From contig NZ_JAIWNS010000211.1 in the NCBI RefSeq assembly GCF_020216685.1, forward strand, positions 1 through 8,410: a stretch of DNA of 8,410 bases, in the 5' to 3' direction. The position numbers and the translations under genes are program-made. How positions within the stretch are numbered: position 1 is the stretch's first letter; every line of letters begins with the position of its first letter. Origin of the DNA: Methanospirillum hungatei. Its GTDB lineage: Archaea > Halobacteriota > Methanomicrobia > Methanomicrobiales > Methanospirillaceae. Positions 1-6,858 of the stretch are shown here, one piece after another. The notes beneath the pieces were generated by a model, which made no database searches, was not told where the DNA came from, and worked only from the letters and a program-made list of their open reading frames with translations.

Positions 1-1
1 C

Positions 2-2917
2 TCCATCGGTCGTGAACTCGGTACAACCATACAACGGATGGTACATGAAAAGGATCTCATTCAACGCAACGAGGAACTAGAGGCTGCCTATGAAGAACTT
101 GCAGGATCTGAAGAGGAACTTCGGCATCAGTATGATCTTCTCGCGAAAACCGCAGAAAATCATCAAAAGACGATTGATCTATTGGAAAATCTCATAGCCA
201 TTGCCCATTTTCCTATCATCGTCTGGGATTCTGATTTTAACATTATCCGGATGAACCATATCATTGAACGGATTATCGGGAGGAGTGCAGCGGAATGTGT
301 CGGCTCTTCCGTCCAGAGTGTCTTTTTACCCTCCCAGGCTGAGCATGTACGCCGTCTATTGGAGACGACTCAATCAGGAGTGAAATGGGAGAATGTTGAA
401 CTGCCGGTCCTTCACCAGGATGGAACTCTTCGTACAATTCTCTGGAATACTTCAACCCTGTTTGATACCGATGGCATTACTCCAATTGCAACCCTGGCAC
501 AAGGGAACGATGTTACCGATGAACGGAGATATGCAACAGAGAAAGATGCAGCACTCGTAGAGATTCAGAAAAATATTGCGCAACTAGCCATACTCAACGA
601 TGAGATAAGAAATCCGCTCATGGTTATCATTACCTGTGCCGATCTCCTCGGAAATGATGAACTTCTTGATCAGATCATGGTGCAGGCACAGCGGATTGAT
701 GGAATGGTTAATTCTCTTGTATCAAGAGATATCACTGCACGAAAGGAGGCCGAGGCAGTGATTCGTGAGAATGAAAAACGGTACCGGGAGATATTTGAGT
801 CCCTTGAGGATCTGTATTATGAGACAGATGAAAACGGAATTATTACCGTTCTCTCTCCCTCCGTACGTTTTTCAGGCTGGACGGCCGAGGAACTTATCGG
901 GACACCGGTCCAGGAGCTTTATGTTCATCCGGAGGACAGAAGTCTTCTCCTCTCCGAACTCTCTAAAAATGGATTTGTGAAGGACTTTGAACTCCTGCTC
1001 AGGAAAAAGGATGGAACTCCCATACCAATCTCACTGAGTGGGAGTATTATAGAACGCCCAGATGGGACCAAAGGAGGGCTACGAGGCTCTCTTCGGGATA
1101 TAACCGAACGAAAACAAGCAGAACAAAAACTCATTTCAACTTTTCAGACTTTTCAGGATATTGTAAAGTCAATACCCTCCGGAATTTTCATTTACACATT
1201 TGAAGAGCCGGATCGGCTTATTCTTGCAGATGGAAATCAGGAAGCAGAGCGTCTGACCGGTATTACAATTCAGGACTGGATAGGAAGAGAATTTAATGAG
1301 ATATGGCCTGGTGCAAGAGAATCCGGATTAACTGATGCTTATTTGAATGCATACCATACTGGTATACTATTTGAGACCGAGGATCTGTATTACCAAGATG
1401 AACGTCTTCGTGGAGCATTTCGAATCAAAGCTTTTCCTATACCCGAAAATCGGTTTGTTGTTGCATTTGAGGATGTCACTGATAAAAAGAGCTATGAATT
1501 GGCGCTTGCTGAGAGTGAAAGAAATTATCGTGAAATTTTCAACTCAACGTCTGAAGCCATTATGATAGATGATGCCAGCACCGGAAAGATCATCGATGTG
1601 AACGAAACTACTCTGAAAATGTATGGATATGATACCAAAGAGGAGATTCTTGCAGGAAATATTGGAGATCTCAGTGCGAATATCTTTCCGTACGATGAAG
1701 CCGAAGCTCAGAGAAGAATAGAAAAATGTATCAAAGAAGGTCCACAGGTCTTTGAGTGGCTGGCTAAAAAGAAGAGCGGAGAAAATTTCTGGGTTGAAGT
1801 CTCTCTTCGGAGATCTGAAATTGGAGGAAGGGGAAGAATATTAGCAGTTGTACGGGATATTACCAGGAGAAAAGAGGCAGAAGAGTCACTTCGTATGATG
1901 AATGAACGTCTTTTACAGATCGATTCATCAACCCTGGATGCTATCTATGCATATGATAACCAGGGAAGGTTTACTCATGCTAACCGTGCTCTGTGTGAAC
2001 TGCTTGGGTTGTCCAGGGATGAGATTATAGGGAAAACACATCGCGAACTTGGATTTTCCGAAGATATCTGTAATGAATGGGATAAGCTTCATACCGAAGT
2101 CTATGATTCGGATAGTACCATAACCCGGGAGACTGTGACCCCTATAAAAAATGGGCAGGACATGTATTTTGAGGTGATATTAAACCCCATCCATGATGAA
2201 ACCGGGAAAATTGTTGGTATATCTGGTCTTACCCGCAATATTACCGACCGGAAGAAGGCCGAAGAGGCATTGTATGCATCAAATCAGAAACTTCGTCTTC
2301 TTACAAGTCTCACCCGTCATGATGTCACAAATAAACTTACTGCTATTCAATTATTTCATGAGGCCTGTTTAGAAGAGAATGATTTGGTAAAAAAGAACGA
2401 ATTTATCACCTTTGCTTCACAGGCCACTCAGGAGGCAGAAGCAATCATCAGGTTTACCCGTGAGTATGAAGACTTTGGAAGTGTATCCAGCAGATGGCAG
2501 CAGGTAGAATCATTAATCCATCATGCATCATCAGAGATATTACATAACGGGATTGTAATCGAGACAAGAACCCTTACAAACATTCAGATCTATGCTGATC
2601 CCATTATTCAGAAGGTTTTTTCAACCCTCATAGAAAATGCAATCCGCCATGGAGCGGATATCACCCGGATAATCTTTACCTGCATGCCAAAAGGACAGGA
2701 TATTATCATCGTCTGTGAGGATGACGGATGCGGTATACCGGTACATGAAAAAGAGAAGATTTTTGATCACGGGTTTGGGAAGAATACCGGTTTAGGGCTC
2801 TTTCTTGCGAGAGAGATACTTGCGATAACAGGCCTTACCATCCGGGAGACGGGAATGCCAGGGAAAGGAGCCCGATTTGAGATTCTGGTCCTCGAAGGAA
2901 AATGGCAAAGAATGTAA
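2..2917 (+). CDS. Multi-PAS sensor histidine kinase (5' partial)
   Basis: Signal-sensing histidine kinase that would autophosphorylate on His and pass phosphate to a response regulator. The frame is open to the left edge and the residues before the first ATG (position 38) read like the end of a GAF/PAS module, so the true start is probably outside the window. Residues counted from that ATG: coiled coil 5-45; PAS1 about 50-165; degenerate phosphoacceptor-like segment 175-228 with NDEIRNPL at 187-194; PAS2 248-362; PAS3 368-485; PAS4 495-616; PAS5 624-745; H-box TRHDVTNKL at 759-767 (His761); N-box with ENAIRHG at 866-872; G1 box EDDGCGIP at 894-901; G2 box GLGLFLAREI at 918-927. No membrane helix is visible in this part, so it is likely cytosolic or tethered by missing N-terminal sequence. 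The catalytic core looks intact. The ligand and partner regulator cannot be told from sequence. Confidence 0.93.
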   Translation, partial: SIGRELGTTIQRMVHEKDLIQRNEELEAAYEELAGSEEELRHQYDLLAKTAENHQKTIDLLENLIAIAHFPIIVWDSDFNIIRMNHIIERIIGRSAAECVGSSVQSVFLPSQAEHVRRLLETTQSGVKWENVELPVLHQDGTLRTILWNTSTLFDTDGITPIATLAQGNDVTDERRYATEKDAALVEIQKNIAQLAILNDEIRNPLMVIITCADLLGNDELLDQIMVQAQRIDGMVNSLVSRDITARKEAEAVIRENEKRYREIFESLEDLYYETDENGIITVLSPSVRFSGWTAEELIGTPVQELYVHPEDRSLLLSELSKNGFVKDFELLLRKKDGTPIPISLSGSIIERPDGTKGGLRGSLRDITERKQAEQKLISTFQTFQDIVKSIPSGIFIYTFEEPDRLILADGNQEAERLTGITIQDWIGREFNEIWPGARESGLTDAYLNAYHTGILFETEDLYYQDERLRGAFRIKAFPIPENRFVVAFEDVTDKKSYELALAESERNYREIFNSTSEAIMIDDASTGKIIDVNETTLKMYGYDTKEEILAGNIGDLSANIFPYDEAEAQRRIEKCIKEGPQVFEWLAKKKSGENFWVEVSLRRSEIGGRGRILAVVRDITRRKEAEESLRMMNERLLQIDSSTLDAIYAYDNQGRFTHANRALCELLGLSRDEIIGKTHRELGFSEDICNEWDKLHTEVYDSDSTITRETVTPIKNGQDMYFEVILNPIHDETGKIVGISGLTRNITDRKKAEEALYASNQKLRLLTSLTRHDVTNKLTAIQLFHEACLEENDLVKKNEFITFASQATQEAEAIIRFTREYEDFGSVSSRWQQVESLIHHASSEILHNGIVIETRTLTNIQIYADPIIQKVFSTLIENAIRHGADITRIIFTCMPKGQDIIIVCEDDGCGIPVHEKEKIFDHGFGKNTGLGLFLAREILAITGLTIRETGMPGKGARFEILVLEGKWQRM

Positions 2918-2958
2918 TAATCCCATGTTTTATTAATTTACGAGATGTAAGATTCTTC

Positions 2959-2981
2959 TCTTCTTCCATCACTCAAGAAGA
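2959..2981 (+). terminator. Possible weak hairpin after the kinase gene
   Basis: A 7-bp inverted repeat (TCTTCTT at 2959-2965, AAGAAGA at 2975-2981, 9-nt loop) lies about 40 nt after the kinase stop, with a T-rich stretch between (2931-2940). Archaeal termination relies mostly on T-runs, so this is only a candidate. Confidence 0.2.
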
Positions 2982-3090
2982 TAAATAAAATTATCTATCC
3001 AATTAAGTCAATTTCCAGTATATATGGAACCGAAACTGATATCTGTTCTCACATGCAGGTCAAGAGGATATCATACTGTTATAGGACCTA

Positions 3091-3098
3091 TCTAAATA
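3091..3098 (+). promoter_or_regulatory. Candidate TATA box for the MBL-fold gene
   Basis: The sequence TCTAAATA resembles an archaeal TATA box and would place transcription start near 3120, leaving a leader of about 45 nt before the ATG at 3166. A second AT-rich candidate, TATATATGG, lies at 3018-3026. Neither has a clear BRE, so the choice is uncertain. The rest of the 2918-3165 gap shows nothing recognisable. Confidence 0.25.
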
Positions 3099-3165
3099 GC
3101 TATGCTCACCGTCAATGAAGTCATAATAACATGGTATTATTACCTGAAAAACCAATCAGAAAATC

Positions 3166-3867
3166 ATGAAATCTCCTGATAATGCTTCGGTGATTATTCC
3201 CATCTCCCTTGGTTTTGTGAATGCGTATATTGTAAAACAAGCCGGAGTTATTCTTATTGACACGGGAATTCCGGGGAGTGAACAAAAAATTCTGGATGCA
3301 TTCAATGAACATGGATTAAAGCCACATGATATTTCTCTCATTATTATCACTCATGGGCATCAGGATCATGCCGGATCTGCTGCAGCCCTCCAAGAGATCT
3401 CCGGAGCACCGGTGGTTTGTCATACTGATGATGCAGGTTTCCTCGCGAAAGGGAAACAGAATACATTAAAACCTTGTTCAATGACGGGATTTTTTCTCCA
3501 ATTCTTCTTCAACCGGAAAAAACTATCAGAGTATCCTCCGGTGCGTCCGGATATTCTCGTTGATGCTCTCTTTGATCTTGAGCCCTACGGTGTTTCCGGA
3601 AAGGTTATTTCAACACCTGGTCACACGAAAGGCTCTATTGTAGTAGCTCTGAATTCAGGGGAGAGGTTTACAGGGGATCTTATTTTTCCGAAGATTCCCT
3701 CAGGCAAACCCGGCTTCCCCTTCTGGGCTGAAGAGCCTGATCTGGTGCTGGATAGTATTCGAAAAATCTGTGATGATAATTGCTCGATGATATATCCTGG
3801 TCATGGAAGGCCCTTTCAGAAAGGGGAAATATTGGAGATGGTGATAGGTACAGGTTCGAGGAAGTGA
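3166..3867 (+). CDS. MBL-fold metallo-hydrolase
   Basis: Predicted soluble metal-dependent hydrolase of the metallo-beta-lactamase superfamily (glyoxalase II-like group), 233 residues, a typical single-domain length. The metal-binding set is complete: THGHQDH at 62-68 (His63, His65, Asp67, His68), His153 in PGHTKGS, Asp171 in TGDLIF, and His213 in YPGHG. The N-terminus (NAYIVKQAGVILIDTG) is the usual first beta hairpin, which supports the ATG at 3166, although no strong Shine-Dalgarno precedes it. No signal peptide or membrane helix is visible. Related proteins cleave thioesters, lactones or phosphodiesters, and the substrate cannot be assigned here. The gene stands alone: the gap to the upstream kinase is 248 nt and the next ORF begins 169 nt downstream from its own apparent promoter. 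I see no damage. Confidence 0.92.
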   Translation: MKSPDNASVIIPISLGFVNAYIVKQAGVILIDTGIPGSEQKILDAFNEHGLKPHDISLIIITHGHQDHAGSAAALQEISGAPVVCHTDDAGFLAKGKQNTLKPCSMTGFFLQFFFNRKKLSEYPPVRPDILVDALFDLEPYGVSGKVISTPGHTKGSIVVALNSGERFTGDLIFPKIPSGKPGFPFWAEEPDLVLDSIRKICDDNCSMIYPGHGRPFQKGEILEMVIGTGSRK

Positions 3868-3953
3868 AGCGAATGCATCAAACGAATAATCCACTTCTAC
3901 AAAAAATTAGTAGATTTCAATTCTTGATGATCTTTCAGATTTGATGTCGTGAA

Positions 3954-3962
3954 TTTATAAAA
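3954..3962 (+). promoter_or_regulatory. TATA box upstream of the SNF2-like fragment
   Basis: TTTATAAAA is a good match to the archaeal TATA consensus. Transcription would start near 3985, giving a leader of about 50 nt before the ATG at 4037. A second AT-rich run, AAAATATAAAA at 4025-4035, lies too close to that ATG to serve it. The promoter appears preserved although the gene it drives is truncated. Confidence 0.4.
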
Positions 3963-4036
3963 CAGTTCTTTAAGGTACAGATATCACATAATTATTTCCT
4001 AACGCTTATGGTCAATCCCGCACCAAAATATAAAAC

Positions 4037-4378
4037 ATGAGGGTTCCTGATATCGGTCAATGCATTCTGGTCCGGAAAAGGCCTGCTGTTGTTCGCAATA
4101 AAATACAGTTGCCAGGTAACCGGGATGGAGTTAAAATACATTTACTTGATGTCGATTATCTGGATTCATATACCTATCCTGTAAGTGACAAGATAGTCTG
4201 GGAATGCGAGGTAGGAGCTGCCATATATGCTCTTCATGACTTTCCTGATATTATGCCTTCTCCTTCATTAACTCCCGACCGGCCATCACGATTCCATGCA
4301 TTTGTTGACGCAATATCATGGTCATCACAGGGAATTTATGAACTTGAAGATGATGGAAAAAAGGTTCGGTATAATTGA
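4037..4378 (+). CDS. Truncated SNF2-family (DrmD-like) helicase N-terminus
   Basis: A 113-residue ORF that resembles only the N-terminal domain of large SNF2-family helicases such as DISARM DrmD. The recognisable features are the opening VPDIGQCILVRKRPAVV, a later HLLDVDYLD strand, VWECEVGAAI around 54-63, and AFVDAISWSSQGIYE at 88-102. In full-length relatives as I recall them, the first helicase motif (DDVGLGKT-like Walker A) follows within a few dozen residues. Here the frame stops at 4376-4378 and no Walker A appears in any frame up to the next gene. No strong Shine-Dalgarno precedes the ATG. It is therefore probably a remnant of a gene of several kilobases whose motor was deleted, though a small stand-alone protein cannot be excluded. 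Family assignment is by remembered resemblance and is moderate. Confidence 0.55.
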   Translation: MRVPDIGQCILVRKRPAVVRNKIQLPGNRDGVKIHLLDVDYLDSYTYPVSDKIVWECEVGAAIYALHDFPDIMPSPSLTPDRPSRFHAFVDAISWSSQGIYELEDDGKKVRYN

Positions 4379-4483
4379 TACTAAATTTTCAAGAATGTGA
4401 ATATTGTTTTAAGAAAGATCTAAATTATCTTGGCAAAAGAGAAAGCCTGGATGAATGAACCTGGGAAATCTGAATAAATAAAC

Positions 4484-5479
4484 ATGTCTCTAGAACAAGG
4501 ATATTAATATTACAAAGCAGAGGATTTTCAAAAGGCTGCAGAGATTTTTCATTCTCATCTTGATGAAGATGAAAATAATGCGAAGGTCTGGAACCTGCTT
4601 GGCATCTGTCTTACGAAACTAGAACAACATGAGGATGCAATTACCTGTTTTGAAAATGCTTTAATCCTGGATCCCGATAATGATACATATATTCAGAATA
4701 AGCGAAAATGCAAACATAAAATCAGTAAAAAAGTATTAGATCGGGTAACATCAATACCCAAAAAGAAAAATGAAACCCCCCCGATTCATTATTCGCCTCC
4801 TGCAAATTGTCACATTCCAAAAAGTAAGATCCTTTATTTCTTTCTTGGATTATTTGCATTATATTTGATTTTAGGAGTCAATGGAAGTTATTCTATTGGT
4901 TCAGGATCAGAATTTTTAAGTTTTTTAAGTGAGGTCGGAATTATATTCTAGGAAAAATTATCCAATAATGATTTTTTGGGTGATCTGTTTTCCCCTCCGG
5001 TATCCAATGATTCTTGTGAACCCTATTATACATACCACATAATTCCTGAAATAATACCAAATGGAAGAACTGATATTGATTTTCTTGATATCACGAGAAC
5101 TGAAACGAGAATCACTTTTAAAAATAAATCTGTCTTGTTATATCGGTACATTCCAGGAGTATGTAAAAAGTGTCAGGACAGTTTTGGAGAGAATGGTCTT
5201 TTTTTCCGAATAGATATGAACCAGAATACTCTGATGGAAGGAGATATTATTATTTTTCAAACGAATGCTCCGGATGTTGATGTATATTGGATAAATCCGG
5301 AGAGTACAATATCAGGTTTAACGGAGGTAAATGGTATGCCTATGCACACATTAAATAAAACCAGAATTTGTATTCAGGAAAATTTCATAAACTTCCACTA
5401 TTCTGATGAATCCAATATTTTGTTGTTTTTATCTAGAGTTTTTGCCAATAATTCGGCCATCAATCTGGCATGTTCATGA
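4484..5479 (+). pseudogene. TPR-membrane-ectodomain protein, two in-frame stops
   Basis: One continuous frame of 331 codons broken by TAA at 4505-4507 (codon 8) and TAG at 4949-4951 (codon 156). The ATG at 4484 is followed by MSLEQGY, the stop, then YYKAEDFQKAAEIF, which reads as the first helix of a tetratricopeptide repeat. A classic TPR follows at codons 33-66 (WNLLGICLTKLEQ, then FENALILDPDN). Codons 71-113 are a basic, proline-rich linker, and 115-131 form a hydrophobic membrane helix (ILYFFLGLFALYLILG). After the TAG the frame continues with a polar ectodomain-like region holding a CKKC pair near 5163-5174. An intact version would be a membrane-anchored protein with a cytosolic TPR scaffold. 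The part after the TAG could be translated alone from TTG at 4976, but this is unlikely. The last 27 codons lie antisense to the DUF3467-like gene and may not be original. The stretch is visibly AT-rich. Confidence 0.72.
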
Positions 5480-5634
5480 GTCAATACTCTTACTCCCTCA
5501 ACGACTTGTTTTCCATCACGTGGAACACCAGGCAACTCCATAAAATCAAGGGCCACATCATTAATACTCGCCTGAATGTTCACAGAATTACAGTATCGTG
5601 TAAGAATAATATTTGTTATTGGATCTTTTGTCAT
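5398..5634 (-). CDS. DUF3467-like small protein
   Basis: Small soluble protein of 78 residues resembling DUF3467. The core reads as CNSVNIQASINDVALDFME, then a GVRVLTHEHARLMAELLAK segment, matching the family pattern of a strand with (F/V)ALDF followed by a strand and a helix containing HA. No function is established for the family. The ATG at 5634 begins 4 nt after the stop of the winged-helix gene. Its Shine-Dalgarno-like GGATGA (complement of 5639-5644) overlaps that gene's TGA, which suggests translational coupling and one operon. The C-terminus overlaps the convergent TPR pseudogene frame by 82 nt. The conserved motif favours this strand as the real coding strand in the overlap. Confidence 0.72.
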   Translation of the reverse strand: MTKDPITNIILTRYCNSVNIQASINDVALDFMELPGVPRDGKQVVEGVRVLTHEHARLMAELLAKTLDKNNKILDSSE

Positions 5635-5638
5635 GATA

Positions 5639-6097
5639 TCATCCGCAGTATTCTGTTTTAATCTTCGTTCCCTGCTTGTATTCTAAGAACTTAGTCGCTG
5701 CCAAAACAAATTTACCAGATTCCTTGATCTCAATCTTCCCTCTTTGTCTGTCTGGAACAGGCCCCGGAAGAATTAACCGTTCAAGTAAGTCAAGGTACTT
5801 TCTACCAAGGTCGGTAACATCATACCAGGTTGCCCTCCGGTCTGTCTCCTCATCCCCATCTTTCACATACCGGCGAACAAGACCACCTTCAACCAGATCT
5901 TTCAGAACCGGGGAGAGATCATTATTGCTATTATACTTGAACTCATTCCCAATCTCACCAAATCTCTTCTCGCCTGCTTCCAGGAGATAAAGAAATACTG
6001 CCCAGTGCTTATCATCCTTAAGAGCCATTACCGGAAGCCGGATCTCCATGGGAAACATAGTGCTATACTGATTTACCACTTGTTCATCCAATACCAT
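5639..6097 (-). CDS. Winged-helix DNA-binding regulator
   Basis: Predicted transcription regulator of 152 residues with an ArsR/HxlR/PadR-like winged-helix fold at about 24-106. A first helix HWAVFLYLLEAG is followed by KRFGEIGNEF, the recognition-helix region NDLSPVLKDLVEGGLV and a wing with RRATWYDVTDLGRKYL. The C-terminal 45 residues are basic and unassigned. The frame is open further to an ATG at 6139, but I chose 6097: it has a strong Shine-Dalgarno (GAGGTGG, complement of 6102-6108), while 6139 lies only about 20 nt from the TATA element and would precede transcription start. The gene heads an operon with the DUF3467-like gene 4 nt downstream and diverges from the broken gene at 6197. 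Binding to the shared palindrome at 6151-6166, controlling itself and the divergent gene, is a reasonable inference. Confidence 0.82.
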   Translation of the reverse strand: MVLDEQVVNQYSTMFPMEIRLPVMALKDDKHWAVFLYLLEAGEKRFGEIGNEFKYNSNNDLSPVLKDLVEGGLVRRYVKDGDEETDRRATWYDVTDLGRKYLDLLERLILPGPVPDRQRGKIEIKESGKFVLAATKFLEYKQGTKIKTEYCG

Positions 6098-6101
6098 CAA
6101 G

Positions 6102-6108
6102 CCACCTC
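6102..6108 (-). promoter_or_regulatory. Shine-Dalgarno deciding the winged-helix start
   Basis: Reading the minus strand, GAGGTGG sits just before the ATG at 6097, with 5 nt between GAGGTG and the ATG. It matches the archaeal 16S tail complement well and is the main reason for choosing 6097 over the upstream ATG at 6139. Confidence 0.65.
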
Positions 6109-6150
6109 GGTCAGATATATCTAACCAATATCTTAGCATACAAATGATCC

Positions 6151-6166
6151 GTTAATATATACTAAC
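6151..6166. promoter_or_regulatory. Symmetric divergent TATA element / possible operator
   Basis: GTTAATATATACTAAC equals its own reverse complement at 14 of 16 positions and carries a TATA core readable on both strands. Firing left, it would start transcription near 6132 and leave a leader of about 35 nt with a Shine-Dalgarno for the winged-helix gene at 6097. Firing right, it would start near 6184, about 13 nt before the ATG at 6197, which has no Shine-Dalgarno and so fits leaderless or short-leader translation. Its symmetry also suits a dimeric winged-helix protein. Confidence 0.5.
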
Positions 6167-6196
6167 TTTGTTACGACCAAAACCCTCTTTTCTATA

Positions 6197-6762
6197 ATGG
6201 ACCAGTTATATTCAACAATGAATCAAAGACGGTTTGAAGAATTAGCCCTACTCAAACAGATAACCTGGGTTGAAATCTTTGGTTCATTTTTTGAAAGCCA
6301 TAAAAAAGAACTGACAGATCTTCAGCACTATCTCCATAATATATTGGGCTATGATGCCAAAGTCTCTGAAAACCTTGATAATGCTCTTCCGCGCTCTAAA
6401 TGTGATAAACCCATCCGGGATTACACTCTATCAGAACGTCTTATCGAAGACAGTCATATTCATATCCTGATCTTTCCTTTCCCAAAAGAGACCGACCCTC
6501 ATCATCTCAATCAATCGGCAACCATGGAATACATCATGATACGGGAGAGAAAAAACCCTTATGTTATCGTTCTTGTTGAAAAAGGCCTTCAGTAAATGTT
6601 TGGGATAGTTTTGGAGGAGTCATGAAGGGATCATTAAAGGTTGATGTTGCTGAATTTGACTATGAAATTGTCGAATACAATACAATCGAAGATACCTATT
6701 CTGAACTTACCATGATTCTCTATCGGTTCATGAGAAAGATCTGGGGAAATCATTTTTATTAA
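6197..6762 (+). pseudogene. Rossmann-like (NDT/TIR/SLOG-type?) gene, frameshifted
   Basis: The first frame (6197-6595, 132 codons) shows alternating strands and helices: WVEIFGSFFESHKKEL, DAKVSENL, SERLIEDSHIHILIFPFP, NQSATMEY and NPYVIVLVEKGLQ. This suggests a small Rossmann-like domain in the range of nucleoside 2-deoxyribosyltransferase, TIR or SLOG folds, with Glu of SATMEY as a possible active-site residue. The frame ends at TAA 6593-6595. Just there another frame opens and reads SVNVWDSFGGVMKG from 6589, then LKVDVAEFDYEIVEY and a last helix, to TAA 6760-6762. A one-base slip near 6581-6590 joins both into about 188 residues. Alternatively the ATG at 6622 could start a separate 46-residue protein, since GGAGGAG stands before it. 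I think that purine run simply encodes FGGVM. The gene diverges from the winged-helix operon. Fold assignment is tentative. Confidence 0.6.
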
Positions 6763-6810
6763 TTCAATCTTTACTCCATAGTCAAACAATATATCTTATT
6801 CAATAATAAC

Positions 6811-6820
6811 GATAAATATC
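6811..6820 (+). promoter_or_regulatory. Candidate TATA box before the helicase remnant
   Basis: GATAAATATC is TATA-like and lies about 40 nt before the ATG at 6859. Another AT-rich element, CAATATATC, is at 6788-6796. The 96-nt gap from 6763 to 6858 is otherwise AT-rich without a recognisable feature. Confidence 0.25.
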
Positions 6821-6858
6821 TCAATCAATGAGTTCCTGATGGAAGCTGTTGGTGTACC

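Noticed and set aside
3126..3144. Interrupted AT-rich palindrome around AATAACATGGTATTATT upstream of the MBL gene
   Set aside because: The arms are offset and made of simple A/T triplets, so there is no convincing operator symmetry.
3112..3180. Small ORFs (for example MLTVNEVIITWYYYLK) before the MBL gene
   Set aside because: Under 30 codons, no ribosome site, and overlapping the MBL start. Likely chance.
3861..3897. GAAGTG/CACTTC inverted repeat around the end of the MBL gene
   Set aside because: Only 6 bp with a 25-nt loop and no T-run after it. It is within chance expectation.
4949..4951. TAG read through as pyrrolysine in the TPR-ectodomain gene
   Set aside because: Some methanogens decode TAG, but the same frame also has a TAA at codon 8, and neighbouring genes are broken too, so decay is the simpler reading.
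5470..5990. Plus-strand open frames at 5470-5661 and 5676-5990
   Set aside because: They are antisense to the winged-helix/DUF3467 operon and have Ser/Arg-rich, low-complexity translations typical of shadow frames.
6098..6139. Longer start (ATG at 6139) for the winged-helix gene
   Set aside because: It lies about 20 nt from the TATA element, upstream of the expected transcription start, and lacks the Shine-Dalgarno that precedes 6097.
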